Source of the DNA: Cladopsammia gracilis
Taxonomy: Eukaryota > Cnidaria > Anthozoa > Scleractinia > Dendrophylliidae
Length of the DNA: 64,000 bases
NCBI GenBank assembly: GCA_022457155.1
Contig: JAJGOT010000475.1
Location: 262,501 to 326,500 of the forward strand
Direction of reading: 5' to 3'
Shown here: positions 23,001 to 32,595 of the stretch, piece after piece
Position numbering within the stretch: position 1 is the first letter of the stretch
How the letters are laid out: the number at the start of each line of letters is the position of its first letter
The notes under the pieces: model-generated
Database searches by the model: none
What the model was told of the DNA's origin: nothing
The model's input: the letters and a program-made list of their open reading frames with translations, nothing else
Position numbers and translations under genes: made by a program

Positions 23001-26000
23001 CACGTCATAGACATAACTGTCATATTCCTCTTAAATCATCCAGCTGGCTTTAAGGGCAGTATTCCTTGTCATTTCAGGGTCCGAAAACATTTATTTTATT
23101 TTATTTTATTATTTTGCCACACACAATGAATTACAAGCAGAATAAAAAGGATGGAACAGCATTGACAAAAAGACAAAAGATATTAAAGTTAATTTTCTCT
23201 GCAACTTAAGGGAAGTAGTCATAACATGTACATGTAGATGTACAATATACATTTAAGAGGACCCACCTTGTGTCAGTTATGTCCAGAATTGCAGATAATT
23301 AGATGCATGACAAATTTAATAAGCATCACAAAGAGTCCTCTTGCTCTTCCACTCAACTTCAACATCACTTGTTTTCAAAAATTAAGACAATAAACGTCAC
23401 AAAGTGTCCCCTAAATTCTGCTCTTTAAGTAAAGATAAACAGGTGCGTTTACCCTAACCTAAAAACAACACTAATACTTATGCTTACCTTACATTTCAAA
23501 AAAGATAGCTAACACTTAGACTTAATGGGACACTTTGTGTTGGATATCAAAATTTTTCATGCATCTAATTATCTGCAATCCTGGACATAAGTGCCTTGTG
23601 TAGGGTAGGAAAAGGTCTGAAAGTTGTTTCATATTCACGACTTGGCTCGCAAGGAGCCTTTGATTATCAGTGGAGAAAAAAAGGGTGCCTTCTGGAGTAA
23701 ACTTCCCCTTTAACATTACATTGTAAGGTATCTCTCTTAGCTCAGGCTAGATAAGCATGTGAAAAGAAACAATATAATCGAACAACATAATGTGGTGTCG
23801 TCATGACACCATTATCAAGAATAAACTGCCAGAAACTATTCTAACAATTTTGAATTTAAAAATGACGACTTCGTTTATTTTCACATATGCTTTAAATGTA
23901 TTACCAGACCTTTGTTTTCTTACATAGTCCCTGAATTTGAGAGAATTCTTGGTGTGGACACAAGTCTTTTGACAACTTTTCAATATAAGTTTGGCCAAGT
24001 TGTCAAACAAATTATTGAACTTGGAAAGAACAGGGAAAAGAAAAGAAAGTGTGGAATGGGGAAATTTTTAAAACTCTTGGAGCTAGGGGAGGATGATGTA
24101 GAAGATTGTGCTGATAAAACTTAGATAAAACGATGAAGGTACCCTAATGTATAGTAAAATAGTGGTTTGTAATCAAGTGTCATAACAGACCAAATCCAAA
24201 GCAATAATATGTATTGTCATGAGTAATTTAGGCCTGATATGTATAAGCAGTGGGAGTCTGGACCTTACAAACACACACAGACACACACGTTCAGGATGTG
24301 GCGGCCAATAAAGCCAGCTTAAGATTAAACAGACACAAGTCCCAGAAAAGTTTGAAGGACTAAAGAACATTTGTTGAGGTGACAATATCACTTTGACACT
24401 CATTATTTGCTTTGATGAGAGCATGCCCAATCTGTATGCTGTTATTTAAAGTGCTGTTATGTGAACATTTGGACAGTTGTTTATTAAGTCAATTAGAGTA
24501 TACCTGCTCTGTAAATATACATTCATTTTTATTTAACATTAGCCCTGTTTGCAATATTGTTATGTACATGATATGTAAGCCTATATTTCTTTTATTTATT
24601 TTCTAAAAGAGGGGAATGTCATAGTATAGGGAGCCTGGAACTAGTTCACACGTGTGTCCAATGTGGGTGAGATGTGGAACAGTGCTGTTTTTTTTTTCTA
24701 TTAAAATGATAAACTGCACAATCTGTCATTTATGAATAATTAATACAGACATCATGTAAACATAGAAATTGTATTTTCTTGATTAATCGCCTGAGGGTTC
24801 AAACCCTTACCCTTTCATATACTGTTTTGGACACAAAAGATACCCCTTTCGTATAACTTTCATGGAAAATGGTACCTCTTTCATATAGCTTTTATTGAAA
24901 ATGGTACCCCTTTTATGTAGCCTTTATGTGCATCTGTTTGTTATATTTTGAATGGTCCATTTTTATAATACTTTAATGGCAGTTTTCCCTACCTTTTTAT
25001 ACTTCAACTCATGTTTTCCCTACCCTTTCATATATTTCGTGAAATCCCTACCCTTTCATATACCTCCAGCCTAAAAAAGGTACCCCTTTTGGGCGGAGCA
25101 TCCCGTATAGCCCATTATAGGGACCCGGGGAGGGGGTCAAACAGTCAATAAGCTGTAACAAAATTTTAACCAAAAATTCAAGTGTTGTTCCCTCCTTGAG
25201 ACTTCTGTCTTTTCACATGAACCATTCTGACTCAGATAAAGAAATGATGTTACGACCGCTGGGATGTTTAGTTTTATTTTTACTTTTAGTTTATGCATTT
25301 CAAATGAATAACATACATGTACTCCATGATTAATATACATGTAAAATGTAAAATTATTATTGTATCATGCTGTAAAAATGTTTTAACTTACCTTTTTTTT
25401 GTAAGATGTAATTGGGTGGAAGTGACACGACTGCAAATCAAGTTGCACAGGAAAAGAAAAAGCCATTTCCTTTATCATAATGGAAGGCAGCCTTGATTTG
25501 CCTGAGGCTGAAATGCACTTGGCTGCTGACAAGTAGCTTCTTTTACTGGCAGCCTTATCGAGGCTACTCTTGGGCTGCTAGCTTCTTATTATGTTTTTAT
25601 GTTTGATTATTCCGTTGGGTCGAATAATCTACTGTAAATGATATTGACAGTTTGTCAAAATGTAGCATGTAGTTGAGGCACAATGAAAAGGACATGCTAA
25701 AACGATTCAATGCTACAACGTTTCCATGACTAAAACATAATGCATCGAAGAACATTTATGATGCTTTTTGCACAGAACAATATAGCATTGAATCGTTTTA
25801 GTTTGGGGACTCCCGTATAAAAATGACGGCAGTGCTCATTGGTATGGTTCAAGAGAAGTTTTACCTCTAAGAGGTACCAATTCAAAACAACACGTCATAT
25901 TTCTGTCATATTCTTTTGGCTTAATACCCAAAAAAGTACCACAATAATTCTAACGGTGGTCATTTTAGATTTTCGGACCCTAAGCGGTACCAAACTACAA

Positions 26001-29000
26001 ATTTTGACCCCAAAAGGTACGACGAGCACCCCTGTAATTTTTTTTATGGGAGTCCCCTCTCACCATGTCTAACAGTTATTAAAGTAAGATGTCCCTCCCA
26101 CATTAAAAATTAGGGGCCTCATCCTAGTATCATGACTAGCCCAGTTTACATTGTTTTGCAGTTCAGGTCGAGGGTCAAATTCAGCAATACAGGGTTGTAG
26201 AGGTTTGTTTTCATTTTATTTGCACATTTTTTGCTGAAGACTTTAAAATGAAAAACTAGCTTTCCAGAATTGCCCAAGATTAACAGCATTACTTTGCGGA
26301 TCGGGCAACTATATTCATTTTCTTTTTTCACATTCTGATGAGAAAATGTAATCTCCAGTGGAAAGTCGTTGAGTGTTAGTGATGAGCCCTGACTTGTCTG
26401 CAAGTCTGCAGGTGTAAAAACTATTGGCTTAATCGCCTTGGGTTTTTAAACCTGATATTAAAACACAGAACACTTTTTTGTTCATTCAGTTTTAAACAGT
26501 ATATGTTCTTTTTACAAGTGATGAATAGTTAACACTAAGTTAAGCATTACTTTTTATTGGGAAGAGCTATTTCAAAAAAGAAATAATTTATATAATGGAT
26601 TTATTTGATCCATGACAAAATAGGGTTTTTGTTAAAGCAGAGATCAATGAAAGTCTACTTTATTATGTCATTTCACAACTGTTGGGGTACACATAGAGAT
26701 ATTAATATTATGTACCAATTTTGTGTTTTGTGTGTGGATAAATTTACTAACTATTGAAAAAAGCATTTACCTTTTAATATGAGTGACGTTTTCTCATTAA
26801 ACGAGTAAACCAGGATGAAATTATTGTCAGTTGTTTTAACACCGTATATTGAGTAACCCCGCCATACGACCACCTCGTTAATACGACCACCCCGTTATTA
26901 CGACCACTTTATTGTGGCCCGAACAAAAGCCCACTCATTTTCTTATCTGAAAACCCCGTTAATCCGACCACCGACCATCTTTTGGAGTTCTCAGTCGTTA
27001 TTTTCTTTATAAAATTACCCCGTTAATACGACCAGTCGGCAAAATGCCTGGTGAGGCTGCTGAATGAAAACAGACACCATATGACAAACAATAATGCATT
27101 AATATTTTATTGAATGTTTTTAGGCAAAGGTGTTAGTGGTTAGCATGTTCATTGCAGTGTTCAGTAAAAAGGATGCATGAATAGATACTACAAAAGATCT
27201 GAAAGACGTCACTTTGCAGCATTTCAAGGCTCTCAAAGTTATTTTGCCTTCTTGTTTCTGCTGCCTTCCACTGAGGCTTTTCTCTTCAAGTCCATTTCCT
27301 GTTCTTTTCTTACAGATCGGTTATTTGGAATGTCTAATATAATTTATTAAGCATATCAACGTTTCTTGGCGGTCCAGTAAACTTGTAAACGCATGGGGTT
27401 TCCATCCCGTGTCCTCCCCCACGATTAACGGCTTTCCCAACAACTTGAACTTGTGCTTTTGACCTTATACTCGCATTGTTGGGTATGTTTTACTCAACAC
27501 TGATGCTTCAGTTTACTCAATTTTTGGCGTCAATGTGGATTCAACATTTCACTCAATATTTTGGGTTGTTATTACTCGATTTTTTTTGCAGACGAGAATG
27601 CGTTCGCGAACCAATTCAAAATGAGCTAACCCGTGAGCCACCGCGCTCAATGAAAACGACTTTTCTTGAGTACGGTACAGTTGATTTTACGGGAGCAAAA
27701 CGTACCGATACAACTCGAATCAATTCAATTCCATAACATAACATTTGCTACCATCCCCTGTGTAAAGCCTTTTTGCTCAATTAACCTTTTAAAGTCTATC
27801 GCAAATCGACTTCCGTTGAGTCGTTTTATTGCCTTGCAACGTCACATAGTAGTGACATAAGTGCAAGCTTCCAAGTACGAGTCGAATAGTCAACATTTGC
27901 TACCCTCCCTAGCGTTCATAGCTTTCTTGCCTTATGTTTTTGTGAGTCTCTCACAAATCCACTTCCGGTGAGTCGATTCGACTTTACGCAAGACGAATCG
28001 CGCGATTCGAGTCGAATCGAGTCGAATCGTCAACATTTGCTACCCTCCTTAGTGTTCATAGCCTTCTTGCCGTATTTTTTACTAAGTCTCTCGCAAATCG
28101 ACTTCCGGTGAGTCGATTCGACTTTACGCAAGACGAATCGCGCGATTCGAGTCGAATCGAGTCGAATCGTCAACATTTGCTACCCTCCTCAGTGTTCATA
28201 GCCTTCTTGCCGTATTTTTTCTAAGTCTCTCGCGAATCGACTTCAGGTGAGTCGATTCGACTTTACGCAAGACGAATCGCGCGATTCGAGTCGAATCGAG
28301 TCGAATCGTCAACATTTGCTACCCTCCTTAGTGTTCATAGCCTTCTTGCCGTATTTTTTCTAAGTCTCTCGCGAATCGACTTCAGGTGTGTCGATTCGAC
28401 TTTACGCAAGACGAATCGCGCGATTCGAGTCGAATCGAGTCGAATCGTCAACATTTGCTACCCTCCTTAGTGTTCATAGCCTTCTTGCCGTATTTTTTCT
28501 AAGTCTCTCGCAAATCGACTTCCGGTTGTCGATTCGTCAGGTCGTATCATTTGCTACTTGTACTAACAAATATCGTAATTACGGTAATTATGAATATATA
28601 ACACTTCACTGATCAATACTGAGTATGGTTTATGAACGTTTATCCACTTGCAGGAAGCTTGGAATACCATTACGTTTCGCTAATTGGCCGATAAGCTGCA
28701 AAAACTACAAAATCGCGCCATTAGGGTTATCACTAAGTCTTATTTTTATTCTAGTGCTACTACCCTTCGCTCTAGTCTAGGATGGGATAACCTCTCTACC
28801 AGAAAGAAGAAAGTCAAAGCGAAACTAATAACTGTAACCAATCACACTCCGGAGTATCTTCAAGGCCTGTTTACACCTTTCAATACAGACTATGAACTTA
28901 GAGACAAGGAAAACAAATTCTGTCTGCCCAAGCCCCGTACAGATTTTTAAAAACGCGGTTTTTGCTATAGTGGGACGCTGTTGTAGAATAATCTTCCACA

Positions 29001-32000
29001 GAATGCCAGAGCCATTAGATCTTATAGAAAGTTTAATAACGAAATCAATCATCCTATGTCCACCTCGTACTCCCACACGGCAAACATGTAAACAATCAAT
29101 AATCAATCATCTTTATTTATTCACGGAATCTCGTCATAAAAATGCTCTTCCAGAGAGCCATGCAAAAATCATGCAATAAAAAATAAAAATGGTCATTAAA
29201 ACTATACTAAATTACAAATATGATAAAAACGATTTCAGGCTTGTCTGCCCTTTAATAGTATTGGATAGACTATTCCAGAGAACTGCCCCTCTATAGTGGA
29301 TGCTATTTTTTCCAGCCTCAGTATACGGTCTTGGTACAAATAAATTATATGTTGAGTTTCTTAGATTACTGTTTAGATTGTAAGAATACATAGAGTTTGT
29401 ACTATTAAAAATTTGAGCCAAATGATCACGTACATTTCGATTTTTCAATTTATACATTATTATGGCTAGTTGTCTTATCCTTCGTGTTTCAAGATTATCC
29501 CACCCAAGTTCATCCAGTATCTCAACTGATCGTCTATCGTAGTTAGAGGAGGTTATCACCCTGGCAGCTCTGTTTTGGAGGGTCTGGAGTCTGTTACACA
29601 TCCCTTTCCCACAACTCCCCCACACTATACTACAATAACCGAAATATGGTAGTACAAGGGAGTAGTACATCATAATTAATGTATGATAAGGTAAGAGATG
29701 CCTTACACGTCTCAGAACGCCAATCCCTCCAGAGGTTTTCTTATCAATTTTGTCTACATGATCTCTCCAAGTCAATGATTGATCTATTTCAACACCAAGA
29801 TATTTATACGTCTTTAATATCCCTTACAAGGGGTTTGTGATCGACATGAATATTAAACTGGTGCTGAAGGTGTTTTATCCTATATTGACTAGCTACAATC
29901 ATATATTTTGTCTTTACCACATTTAGGCTAAGTTTAACCAGTTTTTATCTTTCCTTGTAACTGATGTTTTTACCGTGTTAAAATAAAAAGCCCCCCCCCC
30001 TCCCCCCCCCCCCCCCCCCCGTGGAGCTTAATAGAGGATTTACTATAGCTAATCTTTGAAAAATTCGGCCGACAGGCAAATTGCATGGAATACTCTGGTT
30101 CGAGAAGGACAGATGCAGTAGTACGAATGAAGTTATTGAATACAGAACGGAGAGCATTGTACACGGTAAGTTGGTTTTTGCCTGACTGGCTGTCGAAGAT
30201 GATGATTATTTATTTGGTTTTATATTTGCTGCCCTCTGATGCAATTTACGGAGTCTTGTACTTCTTTTATAAAAGTCTTCGTGTAACGAGATCTAACCCA
30301 TCTCTGAAACAAACATGCTCGCCCCGGTAAAGCCGATTACTGCGCCTTTCAATAACATGCGGAATTTGAAATTCAAATCTCCACCAACAGTTGCGCTATT
30401 CCCTGCCGTCAATCATAATTAATACGAAAGCCAACGGACCATGTAAAAAAGAAACAAACAAAATGGATCGACATCTACCAATCATAATGCACGGACGTGA
30501 CCTTTTGACCTCATTGAAGTGAAGATCTGTTTCCTGAGAGGTAAGCTAAGATGATTGACGGCAGTGTAAAACGCAGCTGTTGGTGGAAATTTGAATTTCA
30601 AATTCCGCATGTTATTGAAAGGCGCAGTAAACCATCCCTCGATTAGCGGGTAATCCACGGTTAAATTCATTATCCCTAGGCCGCCTAGGATAACGAATAC
30701 TAACATACGAAGGTTTCCGATCAAAAACAATGTCCCAAAAAAACCGTTAAAAGTCTCAAAACCACAACTCGCCTCCAAACTTAAAATCTCTGCTCCCATT
30801 TCTATTTCTGCTTGCGTTGCCATACACTACGTCACGCGAATTCAAAGTTAACCAATACCAATAAGCGCGCGCTTGTGCAAATGCCCCAATCAAAATTGAC
30901 TTCAATTTTCGTGCTTCGCGCGCAAACATGACCGGTAAAATATCTACAGCATCTCAAAGTTTCCAAGAGATGTGAAAATACATTGACAATCATTAAAGTC
31001 GCCTAGAGGAACTATTTCTAGTACAAGTTGCTTTCCTCTATTTCCTGAACCAATAAACCGTTTATTCCGCCATTATGTTTGTTTTGACAACTTTATTCGC
31101 CGATTAGTGAGTAAATCGACTTCGCAAGGTGGGTTTAATTTAACCCTTATTCAGTATCCCTCGATATAAACGCTAATCTTGTTTCCAGGAACAGAATCTA
31201 ATGGAAAGATGAATTTCATCCCACGATTAGAGTGATTTAACCGTGAGTTAGCGCGAATCGGCTTTCGAGGAACAAGGGCCTCAGTTTTTTTAAACACTCA
31301 TGGCCCGAGCCGATTGACGCTCGTGATCCTGTTTTAAAATAGTGATACCCAAGGGCTTGGTTTTTCTTGTTTAAAAGGTGATTTTCTGCAATTTTTTTAG
31401 TTATAATTTGAGAGTTGTCAAAAATTGCAGATCAAAATAATTTACACATAGGGTGGATTAAGAATTAATCGTCCTTTGATCAAGCCGGCCCTGTAGATGT
31501 TAAAGCCTTATAAATCATACAAACATTTTTCCGCGCTTGACAGCAATCGTATGTTTTCCCGCGCTTAGAGCCGACTCAGGAGTACATTGCTTAACTTTTT
31601 TTAACTACATTGTATTTAATTTTAACTTTTAAACAAACACTTTTATCATCCTATAGCTAGGCATAAATTTTAACACATATTTACATATTTTATCTTTTTG
31701 TTATACTTTCGTAGTTCAGTTATACACGACCCCACAAGCTGTACAGCTTTAATCACTAATCGTGTCTAAGTAAAGGTTTTACATTACATTACATTACATT
31801 ACATTGCATGTTTTCTCTCCGCTTGACACGGGGTTGCGCGTTTTCCCACGTTTGGCACCGGTTCATGTTTCTTGTATTCAGTTATGATTGGTTAGTGAAG
31901 TTATTCGTGTCCTTTCTCGTCACCAGGCGCCGATCTAACGAGGGGCGTCATGTAAAGGACACGATTTTAAAGAAATTATGAAATTTGCGAAAATTTCAGC

Positions 32001-32260
32001 GTAATGATTGATCTCTCTCGTTATCTCTACAGAAAGATGCAACCGACGAATGTTTATTTTATGAAAACCATGAAGAAAATTTATTTGTGTCCTTCGCGTC
32101 TTTCAAGTATTACATGAACGAACCTTATGACATGTTTGTCAGCGTCAAACGAAATGGAGAAGTCAAACAAGGTACGTCAACGCTGCCTGGGCAAGATTCG
32201 ATCCAATTCATTCCTCTTATTGTGAAAAATTGGAGACTGACAACAGACGAGAGCCTTTGA
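13725..32260 (+). CDS. Fibroblast growth factor-like gene FGF-A (three coding exons seen)
   Basis: Joining 13725-14025, 17007-17110 and 32033-32260 gives 210 codons with no break. The product is a beta-trefoil FGF: first strands KLFGRVGLFLYVNANGTVSG; middle FELQSFGPSIVQIRHIETGK, then FLAMDFKGTL; last ECLFYENHEENLF and FVSVKRNGEVKQGTSTLPGQ, then IQFIPL. These match the FGF pattern of GxxL...DGTV, sxvxI...G.fLamn..G.L, C.F.E...EN, and G..k.g..t..gQ..t.FlP. FGFs are secreted ligands of FGF receptor tyrosine kinases. The hydrophobic start LIFIMVCVALMPKYVLL may be a signal peptide shared with an upstream mini-exon, so the true start could lie upstream of the ATG at 13725. Intron 2 is 14.9 kb and full of transposons. 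Confidence 0.85.
14026..15665. other. FGF-A intron 1, first part, nothing recognised
   Basis: AT-rich intronic DNA. Short open frames on both strands lack motifs. Confidence 0.3.
15666..16142. mobile_element. MITE with internal 88-bp minisatellite (four units)
   Basis: The ends are CCCTTTCACTCCCAGAGTCA and GGCACTCTTGGGAGATAAAG, an inverted pair. Inside, units starting GTTCTAACTTTTGAGTCTGT recur at 15710, 15798, 15886 and 15974, exactly 88 bp apart. The element lies in FGF-A intron 1. The units share their core with 35413-35712 and 42549-43623. Confidence 0.85.
16404..16560. mobile_element. MITE with GAGCGTTTTCAC inverted ends
   Basis: ATAGAGCGTTTTCACTTGAC on the left and GAGTGAAAACGCTCTATA on the right are inverted repeats about 155 bp apart. 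Inside is a second palindrome around AAGAATTTTAATTAATTTCT. Confidence 0.75.
16561..16843. mobile_element. CCAAT-rich MITE, full-length copy in FGF-A intron 1
   Basis: It starts GAGCAGTTTTCAGTTGAGTG and ends GATACTCCCTTGAAAACCTC. I count six CCAAT/ATTGG boxes, including CCAATGAACCAATCAG, GATTGGTTTTGG and GCCAATCAC. It directly follows another MITE and lies 160 bp before the middle exon of FGF-A. Confidence 0.75.
17007..17110 (+). CDS. FGF-A middle exon (104 bp)
   Basis: The acceptor is TATATTTTGCAG and the donor AAGA|GTAAGT. The length is exactly 104 bp, as in the middle exons of FGF-B and FGF-C and, as I recall, of vertebrate FGF1/FGF2. It encodes TFELQSFGPSIVQIRHIETG and ends with complete codons LQTR. 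Confidence 0.88.
17208..17231. repeat. (CAA)n microsatellite
   Basis: About eight CAA units followed by CGATTTATTTACAAATAATA, which looks like the tail of a minus-strand LINE 3' end. Confidence 0.7.
17313..17457. repeat. 145-bp direct repeat, left copy (FGF-A intron 2)
   Basis: From GTCGTATCATTTGCTACTTG to CATTACGTTTCGCTAATT the sequence is identical, as far as I can read, to 28541-28685. The two copies bound an 11.4-kb block. Confidence 0.92.
17458..18090. repeat. Left internal array of the direct-repeat-bounded block
   Basis: Three degenerate units carry CCTCGTTCTTAAARCGTGTG and CACGAGAA, separated by TCGATTCG- and CACCGGAA-type motifs. The inner edge has CCGGAAGTCGATTTGCGAGA, which is the reverse complement of a motif in the right array (27860-28540). 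Confidence 0.7.
18546..18652 (+). CDS. Candidate first exon of an unknown gene inside the block
   Basis: An ATG opens a 35-codon frame, acidic then charged (MTTNDPETTANDSEGISGAK and a KARSEES end), stopping in phase 2 at a strong donor ATCGAG|GTAAGATG. I do not recognise the protein. A possible later exon is at 23836-24124, more than 5 kb downstream across a dead LINE. It could belong to the mobile block or be a nested host gene, or be a chance frame. Confidence 0.35.
19531..20610. mobile_element. Nested insertion splitting the LINE endonuclease
   Basis: The LINE endonuclease frame breaks after ASKFIDI and resumes with PLITKPTRI. The 1.1 kb between includes a long hairpin at about 19533-19850 (GGAATTTTTAAGAACACTCG against CGTGTTCTTAAAAATTCC, and GCATTGTTGAGTTATATAA against its complement). 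The remainder is unrecognised. Confidence 0.6.
21331..21506. mobile_element. pogo/Tigger-like MITE, copy 1, inside the LINE
   Basis: 176 bp with ends CAGTCGAACCTCTCCTTACG and TAAGGAGGTTTGACTG, flanked by TA on both sides, as expected for Tc1/mariner-pogo targets. The inside has repeated TAATACGGACAC motifs. Confidence 0.8.
21509..21692. mobile_element. pogo/Tigger-like MITE, copy 2, sharing a TA with copy 1
   Basis: 184 bp of the same family, separated from copy 1 only by the TA at 21507-21508 and followed by TA at 21693. It interrupts the LINE reverse transcriptase region. Confidence 0.8.
23061..23835. other. FGF-A intron 2 filler, nothing firmly recognised
   Basis: A (TTTTA)n run at about 23093-23115 follows the LINE 3' end. 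A TGCAATCCTGGACATAAGTG string near 23573 is the reverse complement of one near 23280, giving an imperfect inverted repeat at about 23270-23600. Confidence 0.35.
23836..24124 (+). CDS. Candidate terminal exon of an unknown gene
   Basis: An open frame ends at a stop at 24124. It includes VPEFERILGVDTSLLTTFQY, a lysine-rich stretch and an acidic tail (LELGEDDVEDCADKT). Two acceptors are possible: ACTGCCAG before 23836, which would join in frame to the phase-2 exon at 18546-18652, or the pyrimidine-rich TTTTCTTACATAG before 23929, which would not. No family recognised; it may be part of a transposon. Confidence 0.35.
24795..25130. repeat. 'TACCCTTTCATATA' dispersed repeat
   Basis: Tandemly arranged, diverged motifs (ACCCCTTTCGTATAACTTTC, AAAATGGTACCTCTTTCATA) end in GGGACCCGGGGAGGGGG. 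It is the same family as 1-310, in opposite orientation. Confidence 0.5.
25805..26058. mobile_element. MITE with GGGGACTCCC inverted ends
   Basis: GGGGACTCCCGTATAAAAAT at the left pairs with TTTTATGGGAGTCCCC at the right. Internal GGTACGACGAGCACCCC-type motifs match the related copy at 37892-38185. Confidence 0.65.
26059..26832. other. FGF-A intron 2, nothing recognised
   Basis: AT-rich; the only long frame (minus, about 26146-26403) shows no motif. Confidence 0.3.
26833..27040. mobile_element. Remnant of a pogo-like element (TTAATACGACCACC repeats)
   Basis: Four CCCGTTAATACGACCA-type units in about 200 bp resemble the terminal and subterminal repeats of Tigger/pogo derivatives, of another subfamily than 21331-21692. 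The ends are not clear. Confidence 0.45.
27860..28540. repeat. 139-bp satellite array (right internal array of the block)
   Basis: Units containing CGCGATTCGAGTCGAATCGA, then CGTCAACATTTGCTACCCTC and TCTCTCGCGAATCGACTTC, start at 28001, 28141, 28280 and 28419, giving a 139-140 bp period and about five units with a diverged left unit. It is rich in TCGATTCG/CGAATCGA. It abuts the right 145-bp direct repeat. Confidence 0.9.
28541..28685. repeat. 145-bp direct repeat, right copy (FGF-A intron 2)
   Basis: It matches 17313-17457 in the same orientation. The next base begins a plus-strand LINE fragment, so the repeat edge is also a breakpoint. Confidence 0.92.
28686..29095 (+). mobile_element. LINE 3' fragment, plus strand
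   Basis: The frame reads LQKLQNRAIRVITKSY and LRSSLGWDNLSTRKKKVKAK, then CLPKPRTDF, a frameshift, and KRGFCYSGTLL. This is the post-reverse-transcriptase tail of a CR1/L2/jockey-type LINE. It is 5'-truncated. Confidence 0.8.
29096..29960 (-). mobile_element. LINE 3' fragment, minus strand
   Basis: On the minus strand 29212-29775 stays open for 187 codons: WRDHVDKIDKKTSGGIGVLR, YYSLVLPYFGYCSIVWGSCG, LQTLQNRAARVITSSNYD, LGWDNLETRRIRQLAIIMYK, and an RPYTEAGKNSIHYRGAVLWN end. It is the thumb and tail region of a LINE reverse transcriptase, cut off at the 5' side. It faces the plus-strand fragment tail-to-tail. Confidence 0.85.
30085..30165 (+). CDS. Candidate orphan 5' exon
   Basis: An ATG opens 27 codons (MEYSGSRRTDAVVRMKLLNT) up to a canonical donor TACACG|GTAAGT. 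No following exon or family match was found, so this may be chance. Confidence 0.2.
30340..30627. mobile_element. 288-bp TA-flanked MITE, copy in FGF-A intron 2
   Basis: Near-perfect inverted ends of about 40 bp (CTGCGCCTTTCAATAACATG, then CGGAATTTGAAATTC) are bounded by TA on both sides. The second copy, also 288 bp, is at 37533-37820 in opposite orientation on the window but in the same orientation relative to its host gene. Confidence 0.88.
30628..30823 (-). CDS. Unrecognised ATG frame running into the MITE
   Basis: An ATG at 30823 opens a frame (MATQAEIEMGAEILSLEASC, then a hydrophobic part FFGTLFLIGNLRMLVFVILG) that continues through the adjacent MITE to a stop at 30482. The non-MITE part is 62 codons. 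A GTATGTTAG after GGAAACCTTC could be a donor. No family recognised. Confidence 0.22.
30824..32032. other. End of FGF-A intron 2
   Basis: It includes diverged TTTTCCCGCGCTTG repeats (about 31530-31870) and a short (ATTAC)n run at about 31780-31805. No gene recognised before exon 3. Confidence 0.35.
32033..32260 (+). CDS. FGF-A last exon
   Basis: The acceptor is TTATCTCTACAG. It starts in phase 0 (KDATDECLFYENHEENLFVS), carries the MFVSVKRNGEVKQGTSTLPG strand pair, and stops at 32260 soon after IQFIPLIVKNW. The carboxy tail is short compared with FGF-B and FGF-C. Confidence 0.88.
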   Translation, partial: KDATDECLFYENHEENLFVSFASFKYYMNEPYDMFVSVKRNGEVKQGTSTLPGQDSIQFIPLIVKNWRLTTDESL

Positions 32261-32500
32261 TGGCTGATAAAATGAACAAGCTAGAATATGATGCAAACAT
32301 GGCGCAGAAAGACCTGAATATCGTATGTCACTCCCTCTTATACAACGGCTCAAATTGAATTATGGGGGAGGCGAGAATCCGCTGAGCGAAGTAGGTGCAG
32401 GCGCAGGAGAACGTGGAAGACGACGCAGCTCAGATCGATATTCTCGTCTTTCGTTAATTTAGTGAATTTTCCTTGACGCCCCGTTGGGTACCTCACTTTC

Positions 32501-32510
32501 AATAAATAAA
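32501..32510 (+). terminator. Candidate FGF-A polyadenylation signal
   Basis: AATAAATAAA lies 240 bases downstream of the FGF-A stop, on the correct strand. It is the first good hexamer seen there. Confidence 0.45.
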
Positions 32511-32595
32511 CCTTGCGACAAGTTTTGCACTGCGCCTCGCTTTGAAACAGAGGCTAACGCAACTCGAGAGTGCTGGTACTTTTAGCTGATAGGCG

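Larger units (their letters stand above)
18729..23060 (+). mobile_element. Degenerate non-LTR retrotransposon (endonuclease plus reverse transcriptase)
   Basis: Fragments follow in the right order. An APE-type endonuclease at 19030-19530 has ISETWLKE, GGGVGLYIK, VIYRAPNSD and LLGDYNINL, and continues at about 20625 with TRIMSHTATLIDNIFTN. Reverse transcriptase covers 21725-22680, with KIIPLYKSGD, SKILEKTVYKGL, NQYGFRHGHST, FLDLAKTFDTVNH, GPLLFLIYINDI and the catalytic FADD. Post-RT sequence runs to about 23040 (ILQKRAVRIIAKV). Many frameshifts and stops, plus two nested insertions, show it is dead. The pattern fits the CR1/L2/jockey group; the exact clade is not set. Confidence 0.85.

Noticed and set aside
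27860..28540. CRISPR-like array
   Set aside because: The repeats are 139-bp contiguous satellite units without spacers, in animal DNA.
17313..28685. LTR retrotransposon with 145-bp LTRs
   Set aside because: No gag, protease, integrase or RNase H, no primer-binding site next to the left repeat, and the only reverse transcriptase is of LINE type with its own truncation and stops.
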